Source: an uncultured Chthonomonas sp. (GTDB taxonomy: Bacteria; Armatimonadota; Chthonomonadetes; Chthonomonadales; Chthonomonadaceae). Taken from it: a stretch of 64,000 bases of DNA. The notes beneath the pieces are model-generated. The model searched no databases. It saw only the letters and a list, made by a program, of their open reading frames with translations, and had not been told where the DNA came from. Both the position numbers and the translations under genes were made by a program. The stretch covers positions 1 to 64,000 of the forward strand of contig CAIXIX010000456.1 in the NCBI GenBank assembly GCA_903919615.1, in the 5' to 3' direction. Positions 47,515 to 56,673 of the stretch are shown here, one piece after another (position 1 is the first letter of the stretch; the number at the start of each line of letters is the position of its first letter).

Positions 47515-48882
47515 TCATCTTGTTGATGGCAGCTCGATGATTATGGGATGATCGCTCAGGGTTAATTGAATGGATGCAGCGAGCGCAAATGTTTTGGTTG
47601 ATGCAGCGCTAATTGTAGGATCGTAGACTTTGACATTAGTGTGGGCCGCGCCAAGATCCACTGTCATCGTGCTGGATCCTTTGGCCTGTTCGTCCCACAC
47701 AACGAGTTCAAAAGTGCCATTGCTCTTCTGCAAGAGCAGGTCGTGTACGGTTGCTGGTTGATTGGGAATAGTGTAGGTTGTCCTACCGGGCTCGAACGCA
47801 GCTGATTTGTCTGCCAGTATCGTGGTGAGGTTGTGCAGATAGGTGGCTGAGAGCTTGGGAGAGTAGTCCTTGTGCACGAGCCCCCACATTCCCTGTACCG
47901 GCGAATCGTGAAGCATATAGATGAATGTATAGCTCCAGTTGCGCTTGAATGCCGCCAGATACAGGTTCAGGAACAGCTTGCCCTGCTCTTCTTCCGTTAT
48001 TGCCGTGTCGTTGCCGCCGGCACCGGTCTGGGTATTCCAGCCGGTTTCGGTGGTAACTCTCGGCAAGGTTTCCAGCTGCTCCCTGGTGTATCCATTGAAC
48101 CCACCGCCCCACCACGTGTGGCCGTACTCTACCCACAGGCCGTCCCACGTGCCGTTCAGAGTTGGATCTTCTGCGTTCCAGGCGATATTGTCTTCGGTGA
48201 TCCCTTTCAGTCCGTGTCCGCAGACATAGTTGTGTGTGTTTGCATAGTCTGCGAATTTCGTGCCGTCTGGAAGCAAAGTGCCCGCACCAGTAGGGATGGT
48301 TAGAAACTGCAACCCACAGTTATCCGGCTCAGATCCTCCGGCTTCGCTCGAGTGAAACACAGGAATGCCTGCTAGCTTTGGATCCGTTCTAACGGCCGCG
48401 TAGAGATCTCGCTGAAACAGCGCGGTTGGCATGGAAGTCTTGTTGGACGATGTCTCTCCCTTGTACGTGACCTTGAAGTTGTTAGGCTCGTTTGGGCCCT
48501 CTACTGCCAGCAGCGCTCCGGCCGCAGCCAGAGTTTCGTACTGAGTTAGACTGGCTGCGATATCACCGGTGCGAGGAAGCAAGTCGATCTTTGCCGGAGA
48601 TCTGCGGTGTACGCTGATGAAAGACTGTAGGGTGGCAGGATTGCCCGGTCCGTCGTCGCGGATAGCACGGATGCCGGTGAAAGTGAGGCATTCTGCCACC
48701 TTTACTGGATCGTCCTCACCCTGCGTGATATGCGTACAGACGCCGATCGAGTTGAGGAAATCAGCTGCTCTCCGAGCTGCCTTGCTACTAGCAGGTGCGC
48801 TTGTTGGCGGCTGTGCCTGGACAAGAGGCTGGGATGCGGCGAGAGACACCATTAGGTAGGCGATGATCGATGCGTATTTCAT
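47515..48882 (-). CDS. Secreted glycoside-hydrolase-like TIM-barrel protein
   Basis: Start MKYASIIAYLMVSLAASQPLVQA (48882) with ATGA overlap to abfA; FTGIRAIRDDG, VEGPNEPN, VTTETGWNTQ. Confidence 0.7.
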   Translation of the reverse strand: MKYASIIAYLMVSLAASQPLVQAQPPTSAPASSKAARRAADFLNSIGVCTHITQGEDDPVKVAECLTFTGIRAIRDDGPGNPATLQSFISVHRRSPAKIDLLPRTGDIAASLTQYETLAAAGALLAVEGPNEPNNFKVTYKGETSSNKTSMPTALFQRDLYAAVRTDPKLAGIPVFHSSEAGGSEPDNCGLQFLTIPTGAGTLLPDGTKFADYANTHNYVCGHGLKGITEDNIAWNAEDPTLNGTWDGLWVEYGHTWWGGGFNGYTREQLETLPRVTTETGWNTQTGAGGNDTAITEEEQGKLFLNLYLAAFKRNWSYTFIYMLHDSPVQGMWGLVHKDYSPKLSATYLHNLTTILADKSAAFEPGRTTYTIPNQPATVHDLLLQKSNGTFELVVWDEQAKGSSTMTVDLGAAHTNVKVYDPTISAASTKTFALAASIQLTLSDHPIIIELPSTR

Positions 48883-50372
48883 CGCTTCGCGGTTGCTGCA
48901 GTTAGAGCAACAAAGCCTAGGGCCGGGATGGTGACCGTGATGTCGCCGTTGCCGGTGACGGAAGCCGTGCCGGGCACGAGGCCAAGCAGGTTTGGCTGCT
49001 CCCACGTGTTTGCTGCTTTCGGATCCGTGCCGGAGAGCTGTTTCACGTCCCCGATTGCGGTTGCTTTCACGTCCGCAATCGAAACAGTAAGGTTTGCCGC
49101 GTCGGTCTGGCTTCGATTGACGATGAAGACTGCAAGCGTGCCATCCTCCTTGATCGATGCCGATACGTCGAGTACAGGTGTTTCACCGCGTTCACCTGCC
49201 TTATAGGTTGGCGATTCGAGCACTGTCCTTAGGGAGCGACCTTGCGCATGCTCTGCCATGAGCGCGAACGGGTAGAAGGTGGACTGCACGAGCAGACCAT
49301 CCTTTGTCGTAAGGAGTGGTGCAATCACATTGACAACCTGAGCAATGCACGCTATTTTAACGACATCGGCTCTGCGGATGAAGGCGTTCAGGTACTGTGC
49401 GCAAACGAGCGCATCTTCCAGGTTGTAAACCTCTTCGATCAGGTGCGGCGCCTCGGTCCAGTTGCCATCCATCTCCTTCGCCTTGTACCATACGTTCCAC
49501 TCATCGAAGGAGAGATAGATCCGCTTGTTGGAGCGCTTCAGTCCGCGAACGTAATCGAAAAGCCCCGCGTAGTCCTCAATGACACGCTCAATCTCAACAC
49601 CTTCGGCAAGGAACCATCCGGTATCGTTGCGGTGGTTTTCGCTGTACCGATGTGCGGAGACGTAGTGGATGTCGTTCCAGCAGTACTCCAGGGTTACGCG
49701 GTCATAGTTCAGGTAGGTCGCCATTCCTCTGCCCGAGGATCCACAGGCAATCAACTCGATGCTGCGATCCAGACCACGCATGAGCTTCGCTGCTTGATCT
49801 GCTCGCTGCGCATAGACCTCGGCAGGTACGTGCCCTGCCTGCCAGGGACCATCCATCTCATTGCCAAGGCACCAGGTTTTTACTTTGTAGGGCTCTGGGC
49901 TGCCATTAGCGACACGGCGATCGGCCCAGTACGTGCCGGCAGGAAGGTTACAGTATTCGAGCAGCGCACCCGCCTCTGCTGAGCCTTTCGTGCCCAGGTT
50001 GATCGCCATCATCGCCTCAGTGCCTAGCTTGGCGCACCAGCGCATAAATTCATCGGTGCCAAACTGATTCGACTCGACGCTTCGCCAGGCGTAGTCTAGC
50101 CTGCGCGGCCTCTCACTGCGTGCGCCAACGCCATCCACCCAGTCGTATGCGCTTACAAAGTTGCCGCCGGGGTAGCGCATGAGAGGCATGCGAAGCTTAG
50201 CAATCGCCTCGAGCACGTCAATGCGGAAACCTTCGCCATCGGCTAATGGGCTGCCAGGATCGTAGATGCCCTCGTAGATGCATCGGCCCAGGTGCTCTGC
50301 AAAGCCGCTGAAGATTCGGGGATCGATTTCGCCGGAATGAAAGTCGGTATCTAGATGGAGTTTCGCCTGCAT
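48879..50372 (-). CDS. abfA: Alpha-L-arabinofuranosidase (GH51)
   Basis: IDPRIFSGFAEHLGRCIYEGIYDPGSP, RYPGGNFVSAYDWVDGVG, CLGNEMDGPWQ, SFDEWNVWY. Confidence 0.94.
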   Translation of the reverse strand: MQAKLHLDTDFHSGEIDPRIFSGFAEHLGRCIYEGIYDPGSPLADGEGFRIDVLEAIAKLRMPLMRYPGGNFVSAYDWVDGVGARSERPRRLDYAWRSVESNQFGTDEFMRWCAKLGTEAMMAINLGTKGSAEAGALLEYCNLPAGTYWADRRVANGSPEPYKVKTWCLGNEMDGPWQAGHVPAEVYAQRADQAAKLMRGLDRSIELIACGSSGRGMATYLNYDRVTLEYCWNDIHYVSAHRYSENHRNDTGWFLAEGVEIERVIEDYAGLFDYVRGLKRSNKRIYLSFDEWNVWYKAKEMDGNWTEAPHLIEEVYNLEDALVCAQYLNAFIRRADVVKIACIAQVVNVIAPLLTTKDGLLVQSTFYPFALMAEHAQGRSLRTVLESPTYKAGERGETPVLDVSASIKEDGTLAVFIVNRSQTDAANLTVSIADVKATAIGDVKQLSGTDPKAANTWEQPNLLGLVPGTASVTGNGDITVTIPALGFVALTAATAKR

Positions 50373-50400
50373 GGTAATTAAGTCACCTCTCTAGTGGATT

Positions 50401-51261
50401 TTAATCCTTGAGCCCGGTAAGGGCAATTCCTTGAATGATGTGCCTTTGAAACCGTAGAAAAACGATCATGACTGGCAGCGTGCAGAGGACGCTTGCCGCA
50501 AGCGTTAGACCGTATTCGGCATAGTAACTGGTCTGGAACAGGGCGATCCCGACCGGCAGGGTGTACTTATCCACCGAATCGAGAAAAACGAGCGGTCCCA
50601 GAAAGTCGTTCCAGGAGCCAATGAACGTGAAGATGCCGAGCGTCGCGAGCGCAGGCATCGAGAGCGGGAGCGCCACATGGAGAAAGATGCCGAAGCGCGA
50701 ACAGCCATCCAGCGCTGCTGCCTCCTCCAGATCTTTCGGAATATTAAGAAAGAACTGGTGCAGCAGAAAAACGCCAAAGGCGCCTGCGCCCGCAGGGACA
50801 ATGAGTGCAAGTGGTGAATCGAGCCATCCGAGCCGGTTGAGAATCAGATATACCGGCACGAGCAGGATCTGCCCCGGCACCATGAGGGTTGCCACAATCA
50901 CACCAAGAACCCAGCGCTTCCCAGGTAGGTTTAGGCGCGCAAGCCCGTAGGCTGCGAGAGAATCGACCGTGAGCACGAGGGCAGTCGTCAGCGTAGAGAT
51001 AAGAAGGCTGTTGCCAAACCAGCGCGCGATTGGGATCTCCTCCGGGCTCCCGAGGATCTCGTGAAAGTTCTGGAGGGTTGGCGATTGAGGCAGGATCCCC
51101 CTGAAGTCAACGATCTCGGAATCAGGTTTGAATGCGGTAATGAAGATGAGCAGAATCGGCGCAGCGAAGACAAGCGCTCCGATAATTGCGACGATTCGGA
51201 CGACCGCTGCTGCAATCCCAGTTTTCCCACTCGATGGAATAAGTTCTTGCTGCGCCATCAC
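50401..51261 (-). CDS. Carbohydrate ABC transporter permease (MalG-like)
   Basis: EEAAALDGCSRFGIFLHVALPLSMPALATLGIFTFIGSWNDFLGPL. Confidence 0.94.
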   Translation of the reverse strand: MMAQQELIPSSGKTGIAAAVVRIVAIIGALVFAAPILLIFITAFKPDSEIVDFRGILPQSPTLQNFHEILGSPEEIPIARWFGNSLLISTLTTALVLTVDSLAAYGLARLNLPGKRWVLGVIVATLMVPGQILLVPVYLILNRLGWLDSPLALIVPAGAGAFGVFLLHQFFLNIPKDLEEAAALDGCSRFGIFLHVALPLSMPALATLGIFTFIGSWNDFLGPLVFLDSVDKYTLPVGIALFQTSYYAEYGLTLAASVLCTLPVMIVFLRFQRHIIQGIALTGLKD

Positions 51262-52130
51262 TGCTCCCTCATCAGCCGAAACTGCACGGCCGAGAATGCT
51301 GCGATGACGAGAAACAGGAGCCAGCTTAGTGACGAGGCGTAACCCATGCGGTAGTTGTTAAAGGCAGTCTCATAGATGTACTGCACCAGCGACCGGGTGC
51401 TCATCTCTGGCCCTCCGCGGGTGATCATAAAAGTCTGCCCGAACACCTGGAATGATCCAATGATGTTGAGCACAACCACAAACAGCAGCACCGGCCGCAG
51501 TAGCGGCAGAGTTATGTGCAGAAACTGGCGATAGCCATCTGCGCCATCGAGAGATGCGGCCTCGTGATACTGTGGCGGGATGTGGTGGATGCCTGCGAGC
51601 AGAACGACCATGGGTCCGCCCACGGTCCACCAGAGCGTCATCAATGCGATTGAGATGAGAGCCCAGCTATTGTTCGTTAGCCACGGCGCCTTGATGCCCA
51701 GGTGACCGAGATAGGCATTGAAGAGGCCAAACTCACTGTTATAGAACCAGCGCCAGAGGATGCCCGCAACGGATACCGTAAGAATGGTTGGAGCAAAGTA
51801 GGCGGCACGCAGAAAGGTCTGCAGCTTGCCGGAGGTTCGACTGAGCACGACCGCAATGGCCAGCGCAGCGCACACCGTTAGCGGCGTTGCGACCAGTACG
51901 AAGCGGAATGTGGCCAACAGGGCCTTCCAGAAATAGGCATCGTGCAGGGCTTCGACGTAGTTGCCGATACCTATGAAGCGTGCTGGTATCGAAGTGAGCA
52001 GTTCACGCCGATAGAGGCTTAGTCCGAGGCCATAAAGCAGCGGAATGAGCAGAAACACGGTGAACAGCGCCAGATAGGGCAGCACGAAAAGGTACCCGGA
52101 GTAGCGAGCGAGGCTCTTTCTGGTTAGCAT
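51258..52130 (-). CDS. Carbohydrate ABC transporter permease (MalF-like)
   Basis: YHEAASLDGADGYRQFLHITLPLLRPVLLFVVV; 4-bp overlap with the next gene. Confidence 0.94.
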   Translation of the reverse strand: MLTRKSLARYSGYLFVLPYLALFTVFLLIPLLYGLGLSLYRRELLTSIPARFIGIGNYVEALHDAYFWKALLATFRFVLVATPLTVCAALAIAVVLSRTSGKLQTFLRAAYFAPTILTVSVAGILWRWFYNSEFGLFNAYLGHLGIKAPWLTNNSWALISIALMTLWWTVGGPMVVLLAGIHHIPPQYHEAASLDGADGYRQFLHITLPLLRPVLLFVVVLNIIGSFQVFGQTFMITRGGPEMSTRSLVQYIYETAFNNYRMGYASSLSWLLFLVIAAFSAVQFRLMREQ

Positions 52131-53414
52131 CAGCTCGGCCCCGCTTCGCGTTCACGCTGGATGATACGATTCAGATTTGCGGCAGCCGTATCCAATGCGG
52201 ACTTCGGCGATTCGCTGCCTCTGAGCGCTTTCTCTATCGCCGCGTTAAACTCTGTCTGAAACTCAAAAATAAACGGAATTCGTGGCAGATACTTCACATA
52301 AGGTATCTGCTTTGCGAATTCGGATTGAACGGTCATGTGTCGGAATCGATCCGAATCTCGCAGACTTCGGCGGGCAGGCACCTGGCCGCCATCGGCCCAA
52401 TCGAGGCTGTTATTACTCAGGAAGCTCATGAACCTCCATGCCGCTTCCAGCTCTTTTGCATTCAGGTTAGCACGTAAGCAGAGGTTATGTGAACCTGCCC
52501 ATACAGCGCGATGGTCCCCAAGTACGGGTGCGGGTGCGCCGGCATAATCGAGGTCTTTTTGCTTTTGCAGATCTGCAAGCATGTAGATTCCCTCAAACAC
52601 CATTCCTACTTTGCCCTGTCGAAACCCGATCCAGGAGTCGAAGTTCTCCGGAGGAGGCGCACACTTCTCTTTGCGGATCAGATCGACGCAGAACTGAAGC
52701 GCAGCGACATTGTTGGGACCATTGATGATGCATCGATCAAGATTAGGCGTGAAGAACTCGCCTCCGAACTGCTGCATCACCGAATAGAGGTTGGATTCAA
52801 AGTAGGTGAACGTGAAGCCCCAGCGATCTCCGGGTTTGCCCGAAGTCGTGCTGCTAATTCTGCGCGCAGCATCTAAAAACTCGTCCCGCGTCGAAGGCGG
52901 CTTAGCCTCTCCTTGCGCATCGACGATGCCGGCCTCTCGAAACAGGCGACGGTTATAGTACATTCCCATTGGCCAGATGTCCAGCGGAAGGCCGTAGTGA
53001 TTTTCAGCATACGACACCGCGTTCCACACGTTGGCATCCAGATCCCGAACGTCAACCGCGTGCGGTTGTTTGAGCAGGTCGTCAACCGGTCTAACGAATT
53101 TGGCGCGGGCAAATCTGGGAATTGCTAATGTCTGAAGGACGAAGAGTTCCGGCGCGCGGCCGCCCATGCCTGCAACAAAGAGCTTGTTGTAGTAGGTCGA
53201 CCAGTCCATGCGCTGCATCAGCACATTCACGTCCGGGTTTGCCTCATTGAAGCGTTTGACCAGACGGAGCATCGTCCGGCCGTCTGGCCCGGTAAAGCCG
53301 TTCCAGTAGCGGATGGTGGTCTGGTTTCGCTCAGCGATGTGACAGCCGGCCAGAAGAGCAGACGCCGCTGGCGCAACGGCGCCAAGAAATGCGCGACGAG
53401 TAGGCTTTACCCAT
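52130..53414 (-). CDS. Sugar-binding lipoprotein (extracellular solute-binding), with apparent 1-nt frameshift near the start
   Basis: ORF track starts at 53272, but the frame extends upstream as KPTRRAFLGAVAPAASALLAGCHIAERNQTTIRYWNGFTGPDGRTMLRLVKRFNEANPDV; no standard start codon in that frame. Confidence 0.85.
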
Positions 53415-53589
53415 ACTCGTCTGGAACGAATGTTGTCTGATGAGCTCTCTATCTCAGCCCTCTCTGGCTACCTGCAATGGATCAAAATGGAATACTGCAA
53501 AGGGATACAATATCTGTGGCCGCGGTTCCTTCATTTAGCGAAAGAAAGACGGGGAAGAGGGTAATGAGGTAATCGAAACGGGATGCGTG

Positions 53590-53621
53590 TGCGGCGGCAG
53601 AATGGTAGATCTGCCGCCGCA
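53590..53621. repeat. 12-bp perfect stem hairpin
   Basis: TGCGGCGGCAGA-(8 nt)-TCTGCCGCCGCA. Confidence 0.8.
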
Positions 53622-53645
53622 AGAAACCTAAAGACGAAACAGTGT

Positions 53646-55253
53646 TTACGGATAGTGACCGGCGGAAGTACTTACCGTCTGGCTTGAGCCACCGAGGATG
53701 GAGCTATAAGTGCCAGTAGTCTTGTTGTTAGTGCCGCCGCTAATACTTGAGTACTCGCCGCTTGCCGTGTTGCCAATACCGCCGAGCACGGTTGTTAGTT
53801 CTACCGAGGCTGTATTTGCATCACCGCCGGCGACAGAACAGAACACGCCGGTCGCGGCATTTCTGTATCCGCCTGTAACAGAGCTGTAACTTCCAGACAC
53901 TGTATTGGAATAGCCAAAGATGGCGCCTGCATAAGTCGTGTAAGAGTTTTCTTGTCCGACTATAATGTTATGGCTGCCGTATCGATAGTCCCCAGCGGAG
54001 TTACCAGTTTCGTTGTAGCCGATAGTAAGATTCCCCAGTCCATTGGTGCTGGCCGTGCTGCCGGCTCCATTCTGCAGCCATACGTTGCACCCAGTGATGA
54101 AAGTGGCAGCGTATCCATTCGAATCCACTCCGGTTGTGATGTACTGCGTTGCATTCTGCAGCGCAGTTATCGCAGTTCCATGAGCGGTGCTGCTGGATTG
54201 CAGAGCCGTGATGGCAGCTCCATCCGTAGTAAGCGTTGAGTTGATCGCACTGATCTCAGAGTTGATCGTTGTCAGGGAGGTGTTTACACCGGTCAGCGCG
54301 GTATTGATCGTAGTAATCGACACATTTGCTGCATCGAGAGGAACTACTGCGTAAGAAACGGCTGCGGTATTGCCATTACCGCCGAGAACAATTGAGTTTG
54401 CTCCATTCGCGATGTTGCTTGCCCCACCCGTGATCGCTGATGAAGCCGCTTTCGCCTGGTTACCATATCCGCCCGTTACTGAACTGGCTGAACCAGAAGC
54501 AACATTGTTCTCGCCGCCACCGACGTAGGTTGAGCTGCCGCTTGCTGTGTTCGCGTAACCGCCGCTGATGGATGAAGATCCACCACTTGCGATATTTGAG
54601 TTTCCTCCTGTGATCGAGGCGCCCGGACCGCTCGCAGTGTTCTGGCCGCCGCCGCCAATGTAGGTGGAGTTTGCAGATGCGACGTTCTGATATCCGCCGC
54701 CAATATTTGCGTAGGCGCCAGAGGCTACATTGCCAAATCCGCCTTCGACGCAAGCAAATGTGTTAGAGATCGTATTGTCGCTCCCCGCAACGATGCCACC
54801 CCAGCTTGAGAACGAATTCTGTGAGCCAAGGATGAGATTGTGGCTGCCGGTTCGGACATCCGTATTCGGGGTGTCGTTGCGAAGCTCATCGTATCCAATA
54901 TAAACGTTGCCCAACCCGTTCGCGGTATTAGTCGTACCTGCGCCATTGTTCACAACAAGATTCGCGCCTGAGACCGTCATCGTTGTGCCAGTCGTGGATA
55001 CGTATTTTAGCGTTGCCTGAATAGCAGTAATTTCAGCCTGGAGCTGAGCAGAGGTCTGAGAAATTGCGGCAGGGCGTGTAACGAAAAACGCGCCGCAGAC
55101 CAGTGTGCCCAGAAGCAGGTACGCTGTCGCCTTCTGCTTTTTTTCCGCATGCACAAGGCGGCGCTCCGAGTATTCGGCCCGCTGATCTGTTTGCGCTGCG
55201 TGCTGTTCTGCACGTTCGAGACGAAGTAGAATCTGATCAATGTCGGACTGCAT
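53646..55253 (-). CDS. Membrane-anchored protein with YadA-head/Hep_Hag-like repeats
   Basis: Start MQSDIDQILLRLERAEQ (55253) preceded by GGAGGG; TM helix; tandem GGxxNxASGxxSxIxGG repeats. Confidence 0.8.
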   Translation of the reverse strand: MQSDIDQILLRLERAEQHAAQTDQRAEYSERRLVHAEKKQKATAYLLLGTLVCGAFFVTRPAAISQTSAQLQAEITAIQATLKYVSTTGTTMTVSGANLVVNNGAGTTNTANGLGNVYIGYDELRNDTPNTDVRTGSHNLILGSQNSFSSWGGIVAGSDNTISNTFACVEGGFGNVASGAYANIGGGYQNVASANSTYIGGGGQNTASGPGASITGGNSNIASGGSSSISGGYANTASGSSTYVGGGENNVASGSASSVTGGYGNQAKAASSAITGGASNIANGANSIVLGGNGNTAAVSYAVVPLDAANVSITTINTALTGVNTSLTTINSEISAINSTLTTDGAAITALQSSSTAHGTAITALQNATQYITTGVDSNGYAATFITGCNVWLQNGAGSTASTNGLGNLTIGYNETGNSAGDYRYGSHNIIVGQENSYTTYAGAIFGYSNTVSGSYSSVTGGYRNAATGVFCSVAGGDANTASVELTTVLGGIGNTASGEYSSISGGTNNKTTGTYSSILGGSSQTVSTSAGHYP

Positions 55254-55477
55254 AGTACTGCCCTCCTGCGCTCCGCGTTGGGCGCGGAATGTCACATGTG
55301 TGCGTATCGCCGTATGGACGGTCCGGACCATTTCCGGAGTCCAGCGGTTACGACCTTTATTGATACACAATATGTGCCAAAGGTGCATCTCATAACAGGA
55401 AACTGCTTCTTCGCGGAGGAAATTGCGCCGTATAGAAGTCTTGCGAATGAAGCACGCAGGAGCTAATCCCAGGCTTA

Positions 55478-56569
55478 ATGAATTGCTGGCCAATGCCTTT
55501 GGGGGTGCGTCGTCGTCTAAGTACAACGGAGACTAGTGATCAGTTACGTGACCTAGTCGGGCTGGCGGAAACTATGGATAAACGCGAGATATACAAGCAG
55601 GCGCGGCGTATTTATCGGCTGGTTCGCCGGGGTCAGGCATCGCAGGCGGAGCAGGAGCTCCGCCGCCTCGGCGACGCACGCATCCCTGTTGCTGAAGCGA
55701 TCGTTTCCGACGATTTCAGGATGGAGCCTACAGGTCGTGTAATGAAGTGGCTGGCGCTGTTGGCGGAAGCGCCAATTCTGTGGTTTGTATGGCGATACGT
55801 CGGTCCTCCGTTGGTTGATGGGCCGATTAAATACAAGATTTTGTACGTTGTCGCGTTCGTTTTTGGTGCCTTGATTGCCAACATCGGGCTGATAACTGCC
55901 CTAAGCGCAATCTGGGCAGCGTTGGAGTCGCTATCGACAGGTGGTTTAGCCAACAGTCATCTAGCAGCCCGCGACGTTGCAGCAACATCCATTGCAAGCG
56001 CAGCGACGAAAAGAACAGATCTCCTTGGGTCGCTGCTCTCCGCCATGTACCGTTATACATTACCTAACGAACCGGTTAGGGACGAGTTGGACCTAGGTCT
56101 AATCAAAGCGCTCAGAGCGGCAGATATCAATACTTTTCACTCGCTAAAAGGCACTCAGCAAGCTGCGCTCAGGTTTCGTTTGAATTTAGTGCGGACACTT
56201 GCAGGTGACTTACACGATGATAAACAGCTGCAACAATGGTCTGCATTGAGCAGAGAAATCAGCCCACAAATAGGCAAACAGATTCTTGGCGTGTATGAGG
56301 TCTTTGCCGATCGGGGCGCAATACCCTACGTAACGAGGCTTGCCGAGCTACCGGGCGATAGCCTGCCTGACGATGACTGGAAATCGGTGAAAGAGGCAGC
56401 CATTCGATGTTTGCCCGTTCTTCGCGCGAATGTAGAGGCTTTGGAGGGAAACCAGAATCTGCTGCGTGGAGCGGCGGCGCCTGCCGCGAAGGCTGAAGAG
56501 ATGCTGAGGCCGGCATCAGTGGGGCATCAGGGTAATGACGACAAAGATGAGTTGTTACGACCGGAATAG
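55478..56569 (+). CDS. Hypothetical membrane protein
   Basis: TM segments (IKYKILYVVAFVFGALIANIGLITALSAIW); start may be ATG 55574. Confidence 0.65.
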   Translation: MNCWPMPLGVRRRLSTTETSDQLRDLVGLAETMDKREIYKQARRIYRLVRRGQASQAEQELRRLGDARIPVAEAIVSDDFRMEPTGRVMKWLALLAEAPILWFVWRYVGPPLVDGPIKYKILYVVAFVFGALIANIGLITALSAIWAALESLSTGGLANSHLAARDVAATSIASAATKRTDLLGSLLSAMYRYTLPNEPVRDELDLGLIKALRAADINTFHSLKGTQQAALRFRLNLVRTLAGDLHDDKQLQQWSALSREISPQIGKQILGVYEVFADRGAIPYVTRLAELPGDSLPDDDWKSVKEAAIRCLPVLRANVEALEGNQNLLRGAAAPAAKAEEMLRPASVGHQGNDDKDELLRPE

Positions 56570-56573
56570 AAGC

Positions 56574-56670
56574 AGGTTGGTTGGTCTTTGGATTTTGCTT
56601 TTGGGACGGACATGCGCGCCTGCCGGTAGCTAGGTCCGTCCCAATACCTAACACCCAAAACCTAAGACCT
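56574..56670. repeat. Two facing G/T-rich tracts with GGGACGGAC inverted repeat between convergent genes
   Basis: TTGGGACGGAC (56601-56611) / GTCCGTCCCAA (56634-56644), flanked by G/T-rich tracts on the sense strand of each gene. Confidence 0.88.
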
Positions 56671-56673
56671 CTT

